DNA of 64,000 bases from Echiichthys vipera (lineage: Eukaryota; Chordata; Actinopteri; Perciformes; Trachinidae): contig OY829667.1 in assembly GCA_963691815.1 (NCBI GenBank), positions 20,685,587 through 20,749,586 of the forward strand, in the 5' to 3' direction. Position 1 is the stretch's first letter. Every line of letters starts with the position of its first letter. The notes beneath the pieces were generated by a model. That model saw nothing but the letters and a program-made list of their open reading frames with translations, did not search any database and was not told where the DNA came from. Below, piece by piece: positions 48,240 to 60,400 of the stretch. The translations under genes and the position numbers were made by a program.

Positions 48240-50710
48240 GCTGCTACAGTTCTTTTTTAAATCTGTATTTTTCCGACTTTATGGAAGTGCCTTACTAACT
48301 TAACTATCAGACAAAACAAGTCAAGCGAGGTTATGGGTGCAGAACACCAAGGTTTCAAACCTTTTAGCTAATAATCATTTGTTGCACTGCACAGTAGTGA
48401 GTAAAGTATAAGTCCACAAAAGCTCGCACATCCAGGCGAGAAGTACTACAGAAGAACATGTACAGAACAGAAACCTGCACGCTAGATTATCATCCCATTG
48501 AACAAATGTAGCGTCACCAAGGTGACGTTTTGAATAATGAATGAGTATAATGACACCTTTTAGATAGATATTACACCAGGTCACCTGACTGGCTTTATTG
48601 CCCCTTTGGGAGAAATTTGGCCTGGACTCATTGCAACAAGTCCAATCAACCAATCCCCCAAGACACAATATCACTGTCCCAGATACAATAAATAGTATAA
48701 ATTATTAAATAAACACATACAAAATTAAAGAGATTCATCAATAAATACAAATCAGTGCAAAAGATACTAAAATGATGTTCATGTGTATTGTATTGACGTA
48801 GCTCTAAGCACTTAAAGGTTCTTTGACCTGATATACAAGTGTAACATTCTAAGTGAGCTTTGTGTATATCATGCAGCATCTTGGTTAAATATGCAATCAC
48901 ACAGTGATTCACGCACTTTCGAGCATCTTTTGCACTGATGTATGCTTATTGATTGATATATTTAAATATTTATGTATTTCATTTACCCTTTTTCTTGTAT
49001 CTTTGACAATCTAATATTGTATCCAGTGGATTGGGACCAGATGACCTGGGCATAATACTGTAGGTATTATTTTACTCTTCTTTATCACCGGTGGTAATAA
49101 ATGTATGTTTCACGGTTGTGTAACTTTAGCACACTATGGAATATATATATGTACAAGTGCTTAATCAAGGTACTTTTCAAGGAGGAAGCAGGGGAATGAA
49201 ATTACTCTGACACCTGTTTAAGATTATTTAGAACATTGCCGGCATTTATTTGACCTCAACAATACACATCACAGTCGTAGTACGTATGTAATCCACCATT
49301 TACATTTAAGTCAGGTAAGTTTAATTTGTTAGTCAGTTCAACCTCATGTTATTCCCATATTTGTCCTTTAAGTTGAGAAAATAAATGTCTTTCCTTTAAG
49401 CATCAACCAACTCAGGTTGAGGAGAAGGCAAATAAAAAATAAAAAAAGTTCAGAGCTCTGAGAAAATAACAAACCAAACCAAATAAAACAGTGTTTATTT
49501 ATCCGGGCAGTGTTTCTTTCCTTTAAAGAAGTACGGGGAGATCTCAGTGCTTATCTGTCCGGTGTGATCGACCCTCTTGGCAAATAGAAACTCCACACTT
49601 ACCACGTGTCTTCTGCTCTTCTGCTGGTCCTCTGCTCTCTTGTCCCTGGGAGGTCGGTCTGACGAACAATCCTTCCCTCTCACTTATCACAGGGTGCAAA
49701 AAAAACCAACCTGCATAAGCAGGGCAACATTCAGTTATCACCCTTTTAAATTAGAGTATTACAAGATCTGGAACACTCAAAATGTCTGAATAATGACTTC
49801 ACAGTAATTCTAATATGGCTAAATACATTCAATATCAATATCTTTACGCGTGTTAAACTGGAACTAGCATATTACACATCAAGATGACCAGCATTTTCTC
49901 AAGACAATCTTATTACACTTCATTCAATTTTTACTCTGATTGTTTCTTTTTACTATCAAGATAAAGCAACATTGTGAAACACAAAACACAGAAAATAGCG
50001 AGGCTACATGACATGAATTAGCTTAGCTGCATTAAATGAATTGAATGCAACCACGTTTATCCTTTGCAGAACTTCAACCAGTTATTTCTTGTATTTTTTT
50101 ATGCTCACAGGATTCATTACACTAACGCTCCTTGTATCTGTATTTACACTTTCTTTTCTGCATCATTAGTTTCCCTTCTTTAGCTTTCTGCCGTTCGGCT
50201 CTCACGCTCTTCTCCTCCTCTCCGTCTCTCTATCAACATGGCGCTGTTGTTTATTTGTCTCTGCTGCGCCATTACTGCCCCCTACTGGACTTAAAATGGC
50301 TACTGCGATTATTGGGAGAAAACCGGGCTTAGGTCACCCTGATAAATGGACATTTTGTGAGGGCTACATCTGCATTATCAAGTTAACACATAATTCATGG
50401 CACAGTTCAAACAGGATCAAAAAAGAATGTAACTCTCGCCATTCACTCCCATACATATTTTTTTCTGAATTTAGGTCACATGGGGTCCACCTGAGAAAGA
50501 GGGACTTCACCTCTCCATACACCAGAATCTGACTGTTGGTGGTCACGTTGCATTCTGGGTAATGTATGCACCAGGTTCTGACAAGGAAGAGGCATTCCTC
50601 TCGGAATACCAAAAATAAAAAAAAAACTCTGATTCTGCAGCATCAATTTTTGTTGTATTTGTTTTTAAACTTTTCATCATGAGTTCAACAAAGTTATACA
50701 GTATATTATC
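48240..50710. other. intergenic, LINE 3' end scrap at 48587-48650
   Basis: The sequence CTTTATTGCCCCTTTGGGAG with AAATTTGGCCTGGACTC at 48590-48640 resembles the LINE 3' end fragment at 14744. The rest has no gene I can support. The minus strand around 49490-49740 has an open frame and a good GTAAGT donor-like site but no recognisable protein. Confidence 0.45.
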
Positions 50711-50713
50711 AGA

Positions 50714-50945
50714 GTAATTCAATTCAATTCAATATTATTTACAGTGCCAAATCATAACCAAAGTTATCTCAAGACACTTTACATATAGAGTAGGTCATGA
50801 CCACACTATGCAGCAAGTCATATTATTTATATACTGTATTTATCCAGCAATCTTGTGCACAACCTTCCCTTTAACAGGCAGGAACGTCAGGACAGACCCA
50901 GCTCTGTGGTGGACGGACATCTGTCTGCACCGGTGGGGGGGAGAG
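50714..50945 (-). repeat. LINE/SINE 3' tail-type repeat, minus orientation
   Basis: It begins with AATTCAATTCAATTCAATA, the complement of a TTGAA-type tail. It continues with CAAGACACTTTACATATAGA and a GGCAGGAACGTCAGGACAG-containing block, a familiar teleost 3' UTR-like repeat. The middle is altered. Confidence 0.5.
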
Positions 50946-52680
50946 TTCTCTGTTCAGGTTCACTTTACAGATTCCTGTAGGAAAAGGATTTTATTGTCCC
51001 CAAAAGACCAAACTATGGGGTGATTGTTGAGTGTGGCTTTACTGCTTTTGATGCTGAAGTTCAGAGTCTAAGAAGCACACACAATAGCAATGTTTTATTT
51101 TAACCCATGTCCTGTGGTTGAAGAACTGTCTTATTTCAGTCTATGCCTCATGACTTATAGCGATTCAATCAAGTATACAGTGGGATGAATAAGTAATCAC
51201 TGTCGGACTGAGGGTGTTCCTTTTGAAAAACAAATAATCCAACCTATTTCGCCTCACAGTGGTGTCATGACGATCTTATAGCTCCTGCCTGATGAGCAAG
51301 TATGAAGTCTTTACATCATGGGTAGTCTCCGCTCTCACCTGCCCTTAATGGATTCCACTCTGTTGGAAATGAGATATCTGAAAGAGGCAGCTCTCTTCTC
51401 CCTGGAGACTAATGCATTTGGAGAGTCGACGGTTCAAGTGCAATGCTATTGGACAGCAAGGAGGAATGGCCTCGTGGGGAGATATATCGATGTAGACGTT
51501 TTCCTAACCCATTACCGGGGCGCCCGGTGCCCAAACAAACCTGTGGGGTGAATTCTGTGCCAAAGAGCAGACGTGATCCAAATGAAAAGAGCAGAGTTTT
51601 CCAGGAGCACTGTCTATAAATCACACTGTGTGCAGCCACACGCCTAAGGGAGGTGAATAAATACGCTGATGTCTTCCCTAGCGTTCACTTGGTGAGCGAT
51701 ATAAATGAGGTGAAGGGGTTTATAAAAACAGACGCCAGTCAGGTTTCGTTGCCTCCTAAGCTCCGACAGCACATTCAGGATAACAGCAACACAGAGTGGA
51801 AGTCCTGATGGGAAATCCAAGCTAGCCGCTGTTCTGCTAGGCTCTTCCTGCTGTTTTTTTTAAATAAATATATGAATATCTGCATGACCACAGCAATTCC
51901 TAGTCGATAAATCTTTGTGATTTGAACAGCGTTTAACAACATTTCATTTAGTTCTGAAATAACTGATACAGTTATCCAGCTAACCTCTTTAGGAGCTACT
52001 ATTGCCTCTCTGTGTCTCCACCCCTCGCTCCCCCCTCCCCCTTCAACCGCCAGTAGCTCCTCACAGGACACTGATTGGCCAGATCACAGTGGCACAAAAC
52101 ACAAATGCATTACTCTGAGCCTGACCAGACGGATTTTGGCGTGAACCTGCGATTCTCACGTGTTTTCCTGTCATGAACACTTGTTTCTGATTATTCCGTT
52201 ACCACATGAATGTATCCCCTATTGTGCAATGTTGGCGAAAGTGTAAAATAATTTGTGAATCCACCCTGTGATCTGGATCTGTTCCAAAATCGAATGGGTT
52301 TTTCCATGCTACAAACTTCTACCAAGTTTCATGTAAATCAGGCCAGTATTATGTCTGTAATCTCGCTGCCAAAACCATAACCTCCTAAAACTATCTAATT
52401 AGTGAAATATAGACGAATCTGGTGAGCCGCTTCTGTGTTTTTCCATCTAGCGGTGCTGCCATTGCCACGATGGCGTCTCCCTCCAGTATGTATGAGCTTG
52501 AATGGGAGCTGTCATGTGAACCTTTTCTACTTTTATCTGTACTTTTTTTTAATGCAGCAGTACTTTAGACAACGATGTCTAGGAAGTCAGGAAGAACCTG
52601 TGCGATTCTCGGCTGCTACAACAGCAGTGGGAAACTTCTAGTTTGGAAAAAAACTGAATGTAAACTACACAAACCTCTAC
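50946..52680. other. intergenic, nothing recognised
   Basis: No gene, named repeat or RNA gene could be supported. Confidence 0.45.
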
Positions 52681-52682
52681 CC

Positions 52683-54650
52683 TAGGGGTCGGGAACCTTT
52701 TTGACTCAGAGAGCCATGAAAGCAAAATATTCGGAAATTTACTTCAGTGAGAGCCATATAATATATTTTAAGACTGAATTCAACTACATGTGAGTATAAT
52801 AAGCCTCTGAATTTATTCTTTTAAATAATGTTGTTATAACACTCACCATTAATGCGACTTCTGCTGCTGCATGGATTTGCTCATGGCTTTGTAGTCTGGT
52901 TGGTACTTGGTGAGGTTAAGCTTCATGCAGGCGTTGAGGCTTTCATCTGTTAAACGTGATCGTAGGTTGGACTTGATGTTTTTAAGATGTGAAAATGACT
53001 GCTCACATGAATACGTAGATCCAAACATGGTCAATACAGCAATACTCACACGCTTCAGTGTGTCGTATGTGACAGGAAGCGCGTTCCAAGTTTTGATAAT
53101 CAGCTGGTCTTCGGGTTGAAGTTTTTTCATTTCTGTCCACATGTGCTTGCTCGCCAACTCCGCTTTCTGTCGTGCGATTCTTTCCAAATCTTCATTCAGT
53201 GACTTGAACTTATTCACCCACATGTCTGCGGCCTTCAGGTCAGCCACTTCTGCTTCAAAATCTCTAAGGGAGACATCCGGAATGTAACTCAGGTCTGCTG
53301 TGTTCAGGGAACACTCGTTTGGATGTGTGATGAACTTAAAAAGACGAGTGTGCTCACGAAATTCTCCAAAGCGTGCTTTGAATGACTGTAGGAGACTGGA
53401 TGTGAAGCCAGCTAGCTGGTGGAGATCAAAGTTTTGAGTGGGCTCACTTGCTGTGCATGCATCTTTAAATTGTCTCAGTTTTTCAAAATGTAGTAAACGA
53501 CCTGTTTCAAGATCCTTGATGAAGAGCTCCAGCTTGTTTTCAAAAGCAAACACGGCGTGTTGAAGTGATAACACTGTATTTCTAATGCCTTGCATTTTCA
53601 CGTTGAGCTGGTTCAGATGTTAAGTCATATCCACGAGATAGTAAAACTTGAGGAGCCACTCAGTTTCGGCTAGCTCAGGATGCTCGATACCTTTCATTTC
53701 AAGGAAAGTCCGGATTTCGTTCAGGCAAGCCGCAAAACGGCTGAGCACCTTTCCTCTTGACAACCAACGCACATTGCTGTGCAAAAGCAGGTCGTGATAG
53801 TTATTTCCAACTTCATCCAGCAGTGTTTTAAACTGGCGATCATTTAAGGCTCGGGCAACAATAAAGTTGATCACTCGAATGACCAGCGACATCACTTCGC
53901 CAACTTGCCCGTCACACATCTGAGCACAAAGTGCCTCCTGGTGTAGAATGCAATGGAAACCTAGAATGGGTCTATTTTCATGTTCACGGAGAAGCGCTAC
54001 AAATCCTTTGTTTTTCCCCACCATACACGGAGCACCATCAGTACACACTGAGAGAAGTTTATCCATAGGCAGATTTTTTTCATGAGCGAACTCAATGAAA
54101 GACTTGAATAAACCTTCTCTCTTGTGGACCCTTTTATTGGCAGAACAGCAAGACTTTCTTCGCGCAATGTGTCACCAGCGGCATATCTTGCAATCACACT
54201 GAACTGCAACAAATGACTTACGTCTGTTGACATTAGCTACATCCAGCATGAAGGTTTTAGCATACTTGTCATCTGTGAATGGTTTTCCGTTCCTCACTAT
54301 TGCTAAAGATCCAGCAAAACTAGCGGAATTATAGTCACCTTGCGGGGTCCATACGCGGAGTTGCTGCTGGCTAGCTTGCACCCTGCTCAGTAGCTCTTGG
54401 CACGCTTTCTTCCTGCTGTCTCCCGCAGGGTATTTTGATGCAAAGGTAGCATGGCGTGTGTCGAAGTGCCGCTTAACATTCTACCATTTCATCGATGCAA
54501 TTTTGTCATTGCAAATTAGGCACACCGCAGAACCTGCTCTCTCCACAAAGGCGAATTCTTCAGTCCATTCGTCCTGAAATGTACGATGCTCATCATCTTT
54601 TTTTCTTTTCGCCATCTTCTTCGTCGAAGGGTTAGCTTTGAGCTAATGAG
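52683..54650 (-). mobile_element. hAT (Charlie-type) transposon, broken
   Basis: The 3' end carries TAGGGGTCGGGAACCTTTTT, a Charlie-type hAT terminus with one changed base at the tip. The gene body on the minus strand encodes a BED-finger transposase related to the one captured in mammalian GTF2IRD2. The opposite terminus could not be found near 54650-54960, so boundaries on that side are open. Confidence 0.8.
52849..54620 (-). pseudogene. hAT transposase, GTF2IRD2/Charlie-like
   Basis: hAT transposases cut and paste DNA using an RNase H-fold nuclease. On the minus strand the order is: a BED-type zinc finger near 54450-54550 (CLIC, then HFDTRH) with an in-frame stop; a region with AKTFMLDVANV near 54260; DVSHLLQFSVIARYAAGD near 54200; CTDGAPCMVGKNKGFVALL (53990-54050), the second catalytic Asp neighbourhood; NVRWLSRGKVLSRF (53750); then a 250-codon frame at 52849-53601 ending with the dimerisation block TYSCEQSFSHLKNIKSNLRS. 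At least one frame change and one internal deletion lie at 54190-54260. A TAA between 53600 and 53640 separates the last two open parts. It is not functional as it stands. Confidence 0.85.
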
Positions 54651-54883
54651 CGCGCAGACTGATTCAAAAGGGGGGATTTACCTGTTTACCCAGCAACGGC
54701 ATCTTAGCACCACCTAAGACAATTGTGATTGGTTTAAAGAAATACAAACAAGCCAGAGGGTTTTTCCCCCTATCCCAGAATACATATCTCCCCAGTTGTA
54801 GTTGCAGTTGGAGGACAGTTTCATTCATTTGTTATTATTCAAAAAGTTAAATGCTAAAATGTTTGTTAAAGAGATGGGAAGAT

Positions 54884-54933
54884 CATCATCTAACAAGGAT
54901 GGGAAGATCATCATCTAACAAGGAAGTAAATCG
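54884..54933. repeat. 25-bp tandem duplication
   Basis: The unit GATGGGAAGATCATCATCTA plus ACAAG occurs twice in tandem. Confidence 0.9.
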
Positions 54934-55790
54934 TTGACTGCATGCTGCAGCTTTTTGTGTGTCTGCATGAGTTCAGCACATTAGGTAAATATTACTGCGC
55001 TCTGCTGCATCGGTCCAGCTCAGCCTTGGGTAGACTGCTTAGGCGGGTCTACAGCCTTTAAGTAAAGAAGGGGATGAAAAAGTCCGGAGCTGCTGTTTTT
55101 ATCTCAGTTTGATTGTAGCTCTGAAACAGAATCGGAGTTATTGTGGGGAGGACTTTATGTTTGGATATTGTCAGCGTTCTCGGCTCATGACAGTTTGTAA
55201 GCTGAACTTGTTCTCAACTGAGGCCAACCAAAAAGCCATTAGTCAGCTTAGTCAATGAGAGAATACACTATTATCACAATGTATGCACGGGTTATACAAA
55301 ATGGATCAAACTGACTAAACTCACTGTGGAGGGCAGCTGGTCTCCCTGGAAACAGCCCCCCTACTGATATATGCTGTGGATACCCATCCTCCACAGGTGA
55401 CGAAGGTTTTTCTTGACCATGAACCTTTCATCTTGTGTCATTATCAAAAAGATATCCACTTCTGCACAGGAAATATAAAAATGTAACAAGCAGATATCCA
55501 TGACATTTACACAGCATGCTCCCCAGAGGAATACAGTTTTTACCACCAGCTGGCTGTAGCCTTATATTTAATGACATTGTAGGAGCCATTTTCAGGTTTA
55601 ATGTGTGTAAGAAAGCAAATTGTACTCTAGGTTTCACCTATTTCCTGTGGAGCGTTTAGGTCTGACAGGTGTTGGTAGATGGAGGAACACCGAAGAGGAA
55701 CCCTTCGCACCAGAACACCATGCTTAACTGGTTAATTGTTTGTATTGAAAAGTTTGCCTTTTATGGAGATTTTATGACCGTCATTATGGA
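54934..55790. other. intergenic, nothing recognised
   Basis: No feature could be supported before the gypsy element. Confidence 0.45.
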
Positions 55791-55795
55791 CACTA

Positions 55796-56329
55796 TGTCA
55801 AGAGTCGGTTCTGTCAGTACCCTCCTCACTCCCTTTTGTGTGAGTTTGTCTCTGTCTGTTCTTCCCTGCATGTGTCTCCCTCTTGTTTTCTGTCGTCCAG
55901 GTCCGGTAGGCATGTTCCCCCCAGCTGCAGCCTGTGACACTAATCACCTGATGGAGTACTTAAACCCTGAGCTGACAGGCAGGCAGCGCCGGACCGTAGT
56001 TATCCTTCCCTTGGTAAACCTTTTCCCCCCCGGATTGGCTCCCGTTAATCGTTTGTGGGTTTTGCGCTCCTCGTAGGTAATTGTATTAATCGTTGTTGTC
56101 TTTTTTTTCTGTAGTATTCCATGTTCCTGTTTCCTCGTCCTGTTCCCTGATTGTCCGTTGTTTCCTCATTCCTGTTTTCCTGGACCGTTTAGTCCCTAGT
56201 TTGTTTGTTACCCTGTAGTTGTTTATTGTTTTGTTTGTCGTCTTTATTAAACGTTTTGTTTGTACTTTTATCCTGTGTCTGCATTTGGGTTCAGTCTCTT
56301 CGTGTTATATCCCCGTACCGTTCATGACA
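55796..56329 (+). repeat. gypsy 5' LTR (candidate limits)
   Basis: TGTCAAGAGTCGG to CGTTCATGACA gives inverted TGTCA/TGACA ends. A TACTTAAACC TATA-like word lies near 55957 and ATTAAA near 56245. The end is well placed, 18 bases before the gag ATG. The start is less certain. Positions 56037-56215 recur as the 3' LTR piece. Confidence 0.6.
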
Positions 56330-56347
56330 GAACGGTCCGGCCATAAA

Positions 56348-57347
56348 ATGGACCCCGCGGACATGGAAATCGATCCCCCGGGTTTTTCCGTTCGTCACGC
56401 GCTTACCTCCCAGGGAGTACTACTCGGTAAGCATTCGCAGACGCTGCAAAGAATCCTGGAGAGTCTGAGTCAGCTGACTGCCTGCATATCTCGTTTGGAG
56501 GGAAGACAGGTAGGACCTCTCCTTGCTGCACCTGTGAATGCAGAGTCACCCGCTACTACCGTGAGTACTCTCCTCCCTCGTGAGCCCTATGTTTCGGCAC
56601 CCGAGTGTTATTGTGGTAAACTGGGTGAATGCAGGATTTTCCTGTTCCAACGCTCTCTGGTGTTCGGTCAGCAGCCTCTCACATGCGCTAATTATAGCAC
56701 CAAGATAGCCTATGTACTGGGCTTGTTGTCCGGTAGGGCTCGAGTCTGGGGAGCTGCGTTTTGGAATAATCCCCTGACTCGGCAGGCCACTTTCCAACAG
56801 TTCTCCAGTGAGATTTTGTCGGTGTTATATCATCCTGTATCTTAATGCGATTCCAGCAATCGGTTGCTGGATCTATGCCAGGGTTCCACTTGTGCTGCAG
56901 ATTACTCCGTAGAGTTTCGAACTATAGCGGCTGAATTAGGTTGGGATGATCTGGCTCTCCAGAGTATATTTTTAAGGGGCTTAACGAGGAGGTTAAGGAC
57001 AGTTTAGTGGGTAGATCTGAGACTGATAACCTTCAGGAGCTTATTAGCCTCGCCATAAAGATAGACAACCGTCTATGTGAGAGGTGCCGTGAGAGGCGGT
57101 CATACCCCCTAGTTACGCCTGGTCCTCCACTCCTTGTGTACTTGTGAGCAACTGGGTTCCCTTGTCGCACACTCCAGACCAGGAGGAACCCATGCAGTTA
57201 GGTCGTAGCTGTTTGACTCCAGCTGAACGTCAGCGGCGCTTTAGGGGTAGGTTGTGTATTAACTGTGGAGCTCCCAATCACCAGTTAGCTAATTGTCCGC
57301 TATGGTTAAACTGTCAGACTCACCAGTCGCAGACGGGTCTCTGGTGA
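56348..57347 (+). pseudogene. gypsy gag-like region
   Basis: The frame starts MDPADMEIDPPGF and runs to about 56845, where a stop and then frame changes break it. A later frame at 57144-57347 carries a CCHC zinc knuckle (CINCGAPNHQLANC, about 57253-57297), the RNA-binding nucleocapsid signature. The capsid part is only recognisable by position. Confidence 0.7.
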
Positions 57348-57349
57348 GT

Positions 57350-57834
57350 CCTTCAGTTGTCCCTGATATTCCCCGTAAGCGCATTAACCTGGACATAGTG
57401 TTGAGCTGTGAGGGTAGAGATTTCTCCCTCCAAGCACTAATTGACTCTGGGGCTGACACGAAAACATAATCAACTCAGAGTTTGTGGAATCCACTTCGAT
57501 TCCTGTTAACCAGCTCGAGACTCAATTAATGGTTAATAGCCTCAGTGGGAGTGAGCTCGCACAAATCTCCGCTGAGACTTTGCCTTTAATCATGTTCCTT
57601 TCTGGTAACCACTCTGAGTCGATTGCTTTTCACATTATGCCGTCGACTAATGCTCCCGTGGTTTTTGGTCTTCCGTGGCTTATCACTCTTATTGACTGGT
57701 TAACTGGTAGGGTTGTGAGTTGGAGCAGCAATTGCCATTCTTCCTGCCTTCGTTCAGCTCCTCCTAGATGTCCCAGTAACCCCAGTCCCTCATTACCTGA
57801 AGGCGTTATCCTTACCTCCTCATCGTCCTTATGA
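57350..57834 (+). pseudogene. gypsy retropepsin-like protease region
   Basis: The motif LIDSGADT at about 57437-57460 is the active-site signature of retropepsins. A stop codon follows shortly after it, and the downstream frame 57484-57834 continues the domain with FGLPWL near 57665. Broken, so no active enzyme is expected. Confidence 0.7.
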
Positions 57835-57982
57835 TTGCCCCATTGAGTTGTTGCCCGGGTCAACCTTTTACTGCTAGTCGTCTCTACAACCTGTCAGGGC
57901 CCGAACGTGAGGCGATGGAAACTCGCTTAAGTCAGGGATCATTCATCCTTCTTCTTCTCCACTGGGAGCTGGGTTTTTCTTC

Positions 57983-59169
57983 GTGGCCAAGAAGGACAAG
58001 TCGCTATGCCCCTGCATTGATTTCCGTGGTCTCAACAACATCACGGTCAAAAACAAGTACCCCCTCCCTTTGATCAATTCCGCGTTCGAGCCGTTGCATG
58101 GGGCAACGGTCTTCTTCAAACTAGAACTCTGCAACGCGTATAATCTTGTAAGGGTGAGGAAGGGGGACGAATGGAAGACAGCTTTCAGCACTCCACTCGG
58201 ACACTTTGAGTATCTAGTCATGCCGTTCGGGTTAACTAATGCACCAGCCGTCTTTCAACTATTAGTTAACGACGTGCTTTGTGATATGCTGAATCGTTCG
58301 GTCTTCGTATACCTGGATGATAGCCTGATTTTTTCAAAGGACTTGACCGAACATGTGGTGCACCTTCGTCAGGTCCGCCAGCGTCTTCAGGAGAACCATC
58401 TGTTCGTTAAAGCAGAGAAATGAGAGTTCCACGTCTCCTCCGTGACATTTCTGGGGTATATCGAGGAGAGTGGACAGGTTAGGGCAGATCCTACGAAGGT
58501 CACTGCGGTGACTGAATGGTCGACGCCCACCTCCAGGAAGCAACTATAGCTATTTTTGGGTTTCGCCAACTTTTAGGGTCGTTTCATCCGAAACTACAGT
58601 CCGGTAGTTTCACCGATGACCAGGTTAACGTCACCCTCAACTCCCTCTACCTGGTCTTCTGCCGCCAATCGCGCTTTTCTGACCCTGAAGAAGTGTTTCT
58701 CGCCCGCTCCTGTGTTAGTCCAGCAGATACTGCCCTTCAGTTTATTGTCGAGGTGGATGCCTCGGTTCTGGGAGTGGGGGCGGTTCTGTCCCAGCTGGCA
58801 GTGTCTGACAACAAGGTTCACCCATGCGCATTCTTCTCCAAGAAGCTGTCTCCCGCTGAGAGGAACTATGAAGTTGGGAACCGTGAACTGCTAGCAGTTA
58901 AGTTAGCTTTAGAGGAGTGGCAACACTGGTTAGAGGGGGCAGAAATTCTGTTCGTGGTCTGGACTGACCACAAGAACTTAGCGTATATCCAGACTGCAAA
59001 GAGACTTAATTCCCGTCTTTGTTTTTTGGCCGCTTTAACTTCACCTTATCCTACATTCCTGGCAGCAAGAACATTAAACCCGATGCCCTTTTTCGTCAGT
59101 TCGGACCTGCCGCGGAGGAAGAGTGTGGTGTGCCCGGTGTGGATCAAATCGTTCCCGCATCATGTGTGA
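57983..59169 (+). pseudogene. gypsy reverse transcriptase and RNase H region
   Basis: RT motifs appear in order: CIDFRGLNNITVKN, LPLINSAFEPLHGA, the MPFGLTNAPAVFQ block and the catalytic FVYLDDSLIFS. A TGA ends this frame at about 58423. RNase H continues in a second frame with FIVEVDASVLGVGAVLSQ and FVVWTDHKNLAYIQ. The active-site residues that can be seen are mostly present, but the frames are split by stops and a shift near 59020. Confidence 0.85.
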
Positions 59170-60235
59170 TGGCAGCATCAACCTGGGAGATCGAGTCAAC
59201 TGTCAGACAGGCTCAACGCGCTAACCCCGACCCTGGTGGTGGTCTGTTTGTTCCTGCCTGTGTTCGCTTCCAGGTGCTTCAGTGGGGGCACTCTTCGGGT
59301 CTCTACTGTCATCCCGGAATCACCAGGACCCTATCACTCCTTCGTCGTCACTTCTGGTGGAAGACCATGGGTACGGATACCCGGGGGTTTGTTCTGGCCT
59401 GCACCGTCTGCGCCTGGGGAAAGGCTTCCCATCGCCCTCCAGCAGGCCTTCTCTGCCCTCTCCCGGTACCCGGTCGACCATGGTCCCACATCGCCTTGGA
59501 TTTTGTTGCTGGACTTCCCGTCTCCCAAGGTAACGACACTATTGTCACAATTGTTGACCGTTTCTCGAAGATGGTTCACTTTGTCCCCCTGCCTAAGCTG
59601 CCTTCTGCCATGGAGACGGCATCAATTTTGGTGGACCATGTCTTTCGCCTTCACGAGATACCCGCAGACATTGTTTCAGACCGGGGTCCCCAATTCACCT
59701 CCCTTGTCTGGAGAGCCTTCTGCCAGGCCTTGGGAGCCAAGGTCAGCTTATCCTCAGGCTTCCTTCATCAGTCCAACGGGCAGACGGAGAGAGCTAACCA
59801 GTACCTAGAGACCGCTCTTCGTTGTATCTGTGCACGCAATCCCTCGTCGTGGTCTTCCAGCTGTCCTGGGTTGAATACTCCCACAACTCCCTGACCTGTA
59901 CCGCTACAGATATGTCCCCCTTCGAGGCTTCGTTGGGCTACTTACCCCCTCTCTTTCCGGCCCAGGAAACAAAGATTGCTGTTCTGTCCGTCCAACACCA
60001 TCTCCGGAGAGTTCGTCGGATATGGAGAGAGACCCGAGGGGCCTTGCTACGGACGGCAGAGCAGAACCGCAGGATGGCGGATCGCCATTGCATCCCTGCG
60101 CACAAGTACAGACCAGGTCAGAAAGTCTGGTTAAACTCTCACAACATCCCCCTGAATGTCGCATCCAAGAAACTCGCTCCTCGCTTTATTGGCTCCTTCG
60201 TGTTGGAGGCCATTGGAGGCTCCCGTTACTCGTTT
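59019..60235 (+). pseudogene. gypsy integrase region
   Basis: The zinc-binding HHCC module is seen as GHSSGLYCHPG and CTVCAWGKASH. The core has a catalytic triad in HIALDFVAGLP, IVSDRGPQFTS and NGQTERANQYLE. A frame change near 59850 moves to a second frame that carries MSPFEASLGY and the C-terminal RPGQKVWLNS and LAPRFIGSFVLEAI. Immediately after this the sequence becomes LTR, so the end of the integrase and any chromodomain are deleted. Confidence 0.85.
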
Positions 60236-60400
60236 GTGGTTTTTGCGCTCCTCGTTGGTAATTGTATTCATTGTTGTTGTCTTTTTGTTTCTCCGTAGTA
60301 TCCCGTGTTCCTGTTTCCTCGTCCTGTTCCCTGATCGTCCGTCGTTTCCTTGTTCCTGTTTTCCTCGATCCTTCTAGTCCCTAGTTTTTCTGTTACCCTG
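60218..60400 (+). repeat. gypsy 3' LTR, partial
   Basis: It matches 56037-56215 of the 5' LTR at roughly 85-90% by eye, with a few small indels. Both ends are cut: it begins at GGCTCCCGTTA inside the LTR and stops after TGTTACCCTG, where the two copies part. Confidence 0.8.

Larger units (their letters stand above)
55796..60400 (+). mobile_element. Ty3/gypsy LTR retrotransposon, degenerate
   Basis: A 4.6-kb element in the + direction with a candidate 5' LTR, gag with a zinc knuckle, protease, reverse transcriptase, RNase H and integrase in the standard Ty3 order, and a partial 3' LTR. The style resembles the fish sushi/chromovirus-like group. Frames are interrupted repeatedly. The integrase end runs directly into LTR sequence and the 3' LTR stops abruptly, so no target duplication can be checked. 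Confidence 0.85.

Noticed and set aside
50238..50295. Small frame starting ATGGCGCTGTTG after a CT-rich stretch, suggestive of a gene start
   Set aside because: It stops after about 18 codons and the following text resembles dispersed repeat sequence.
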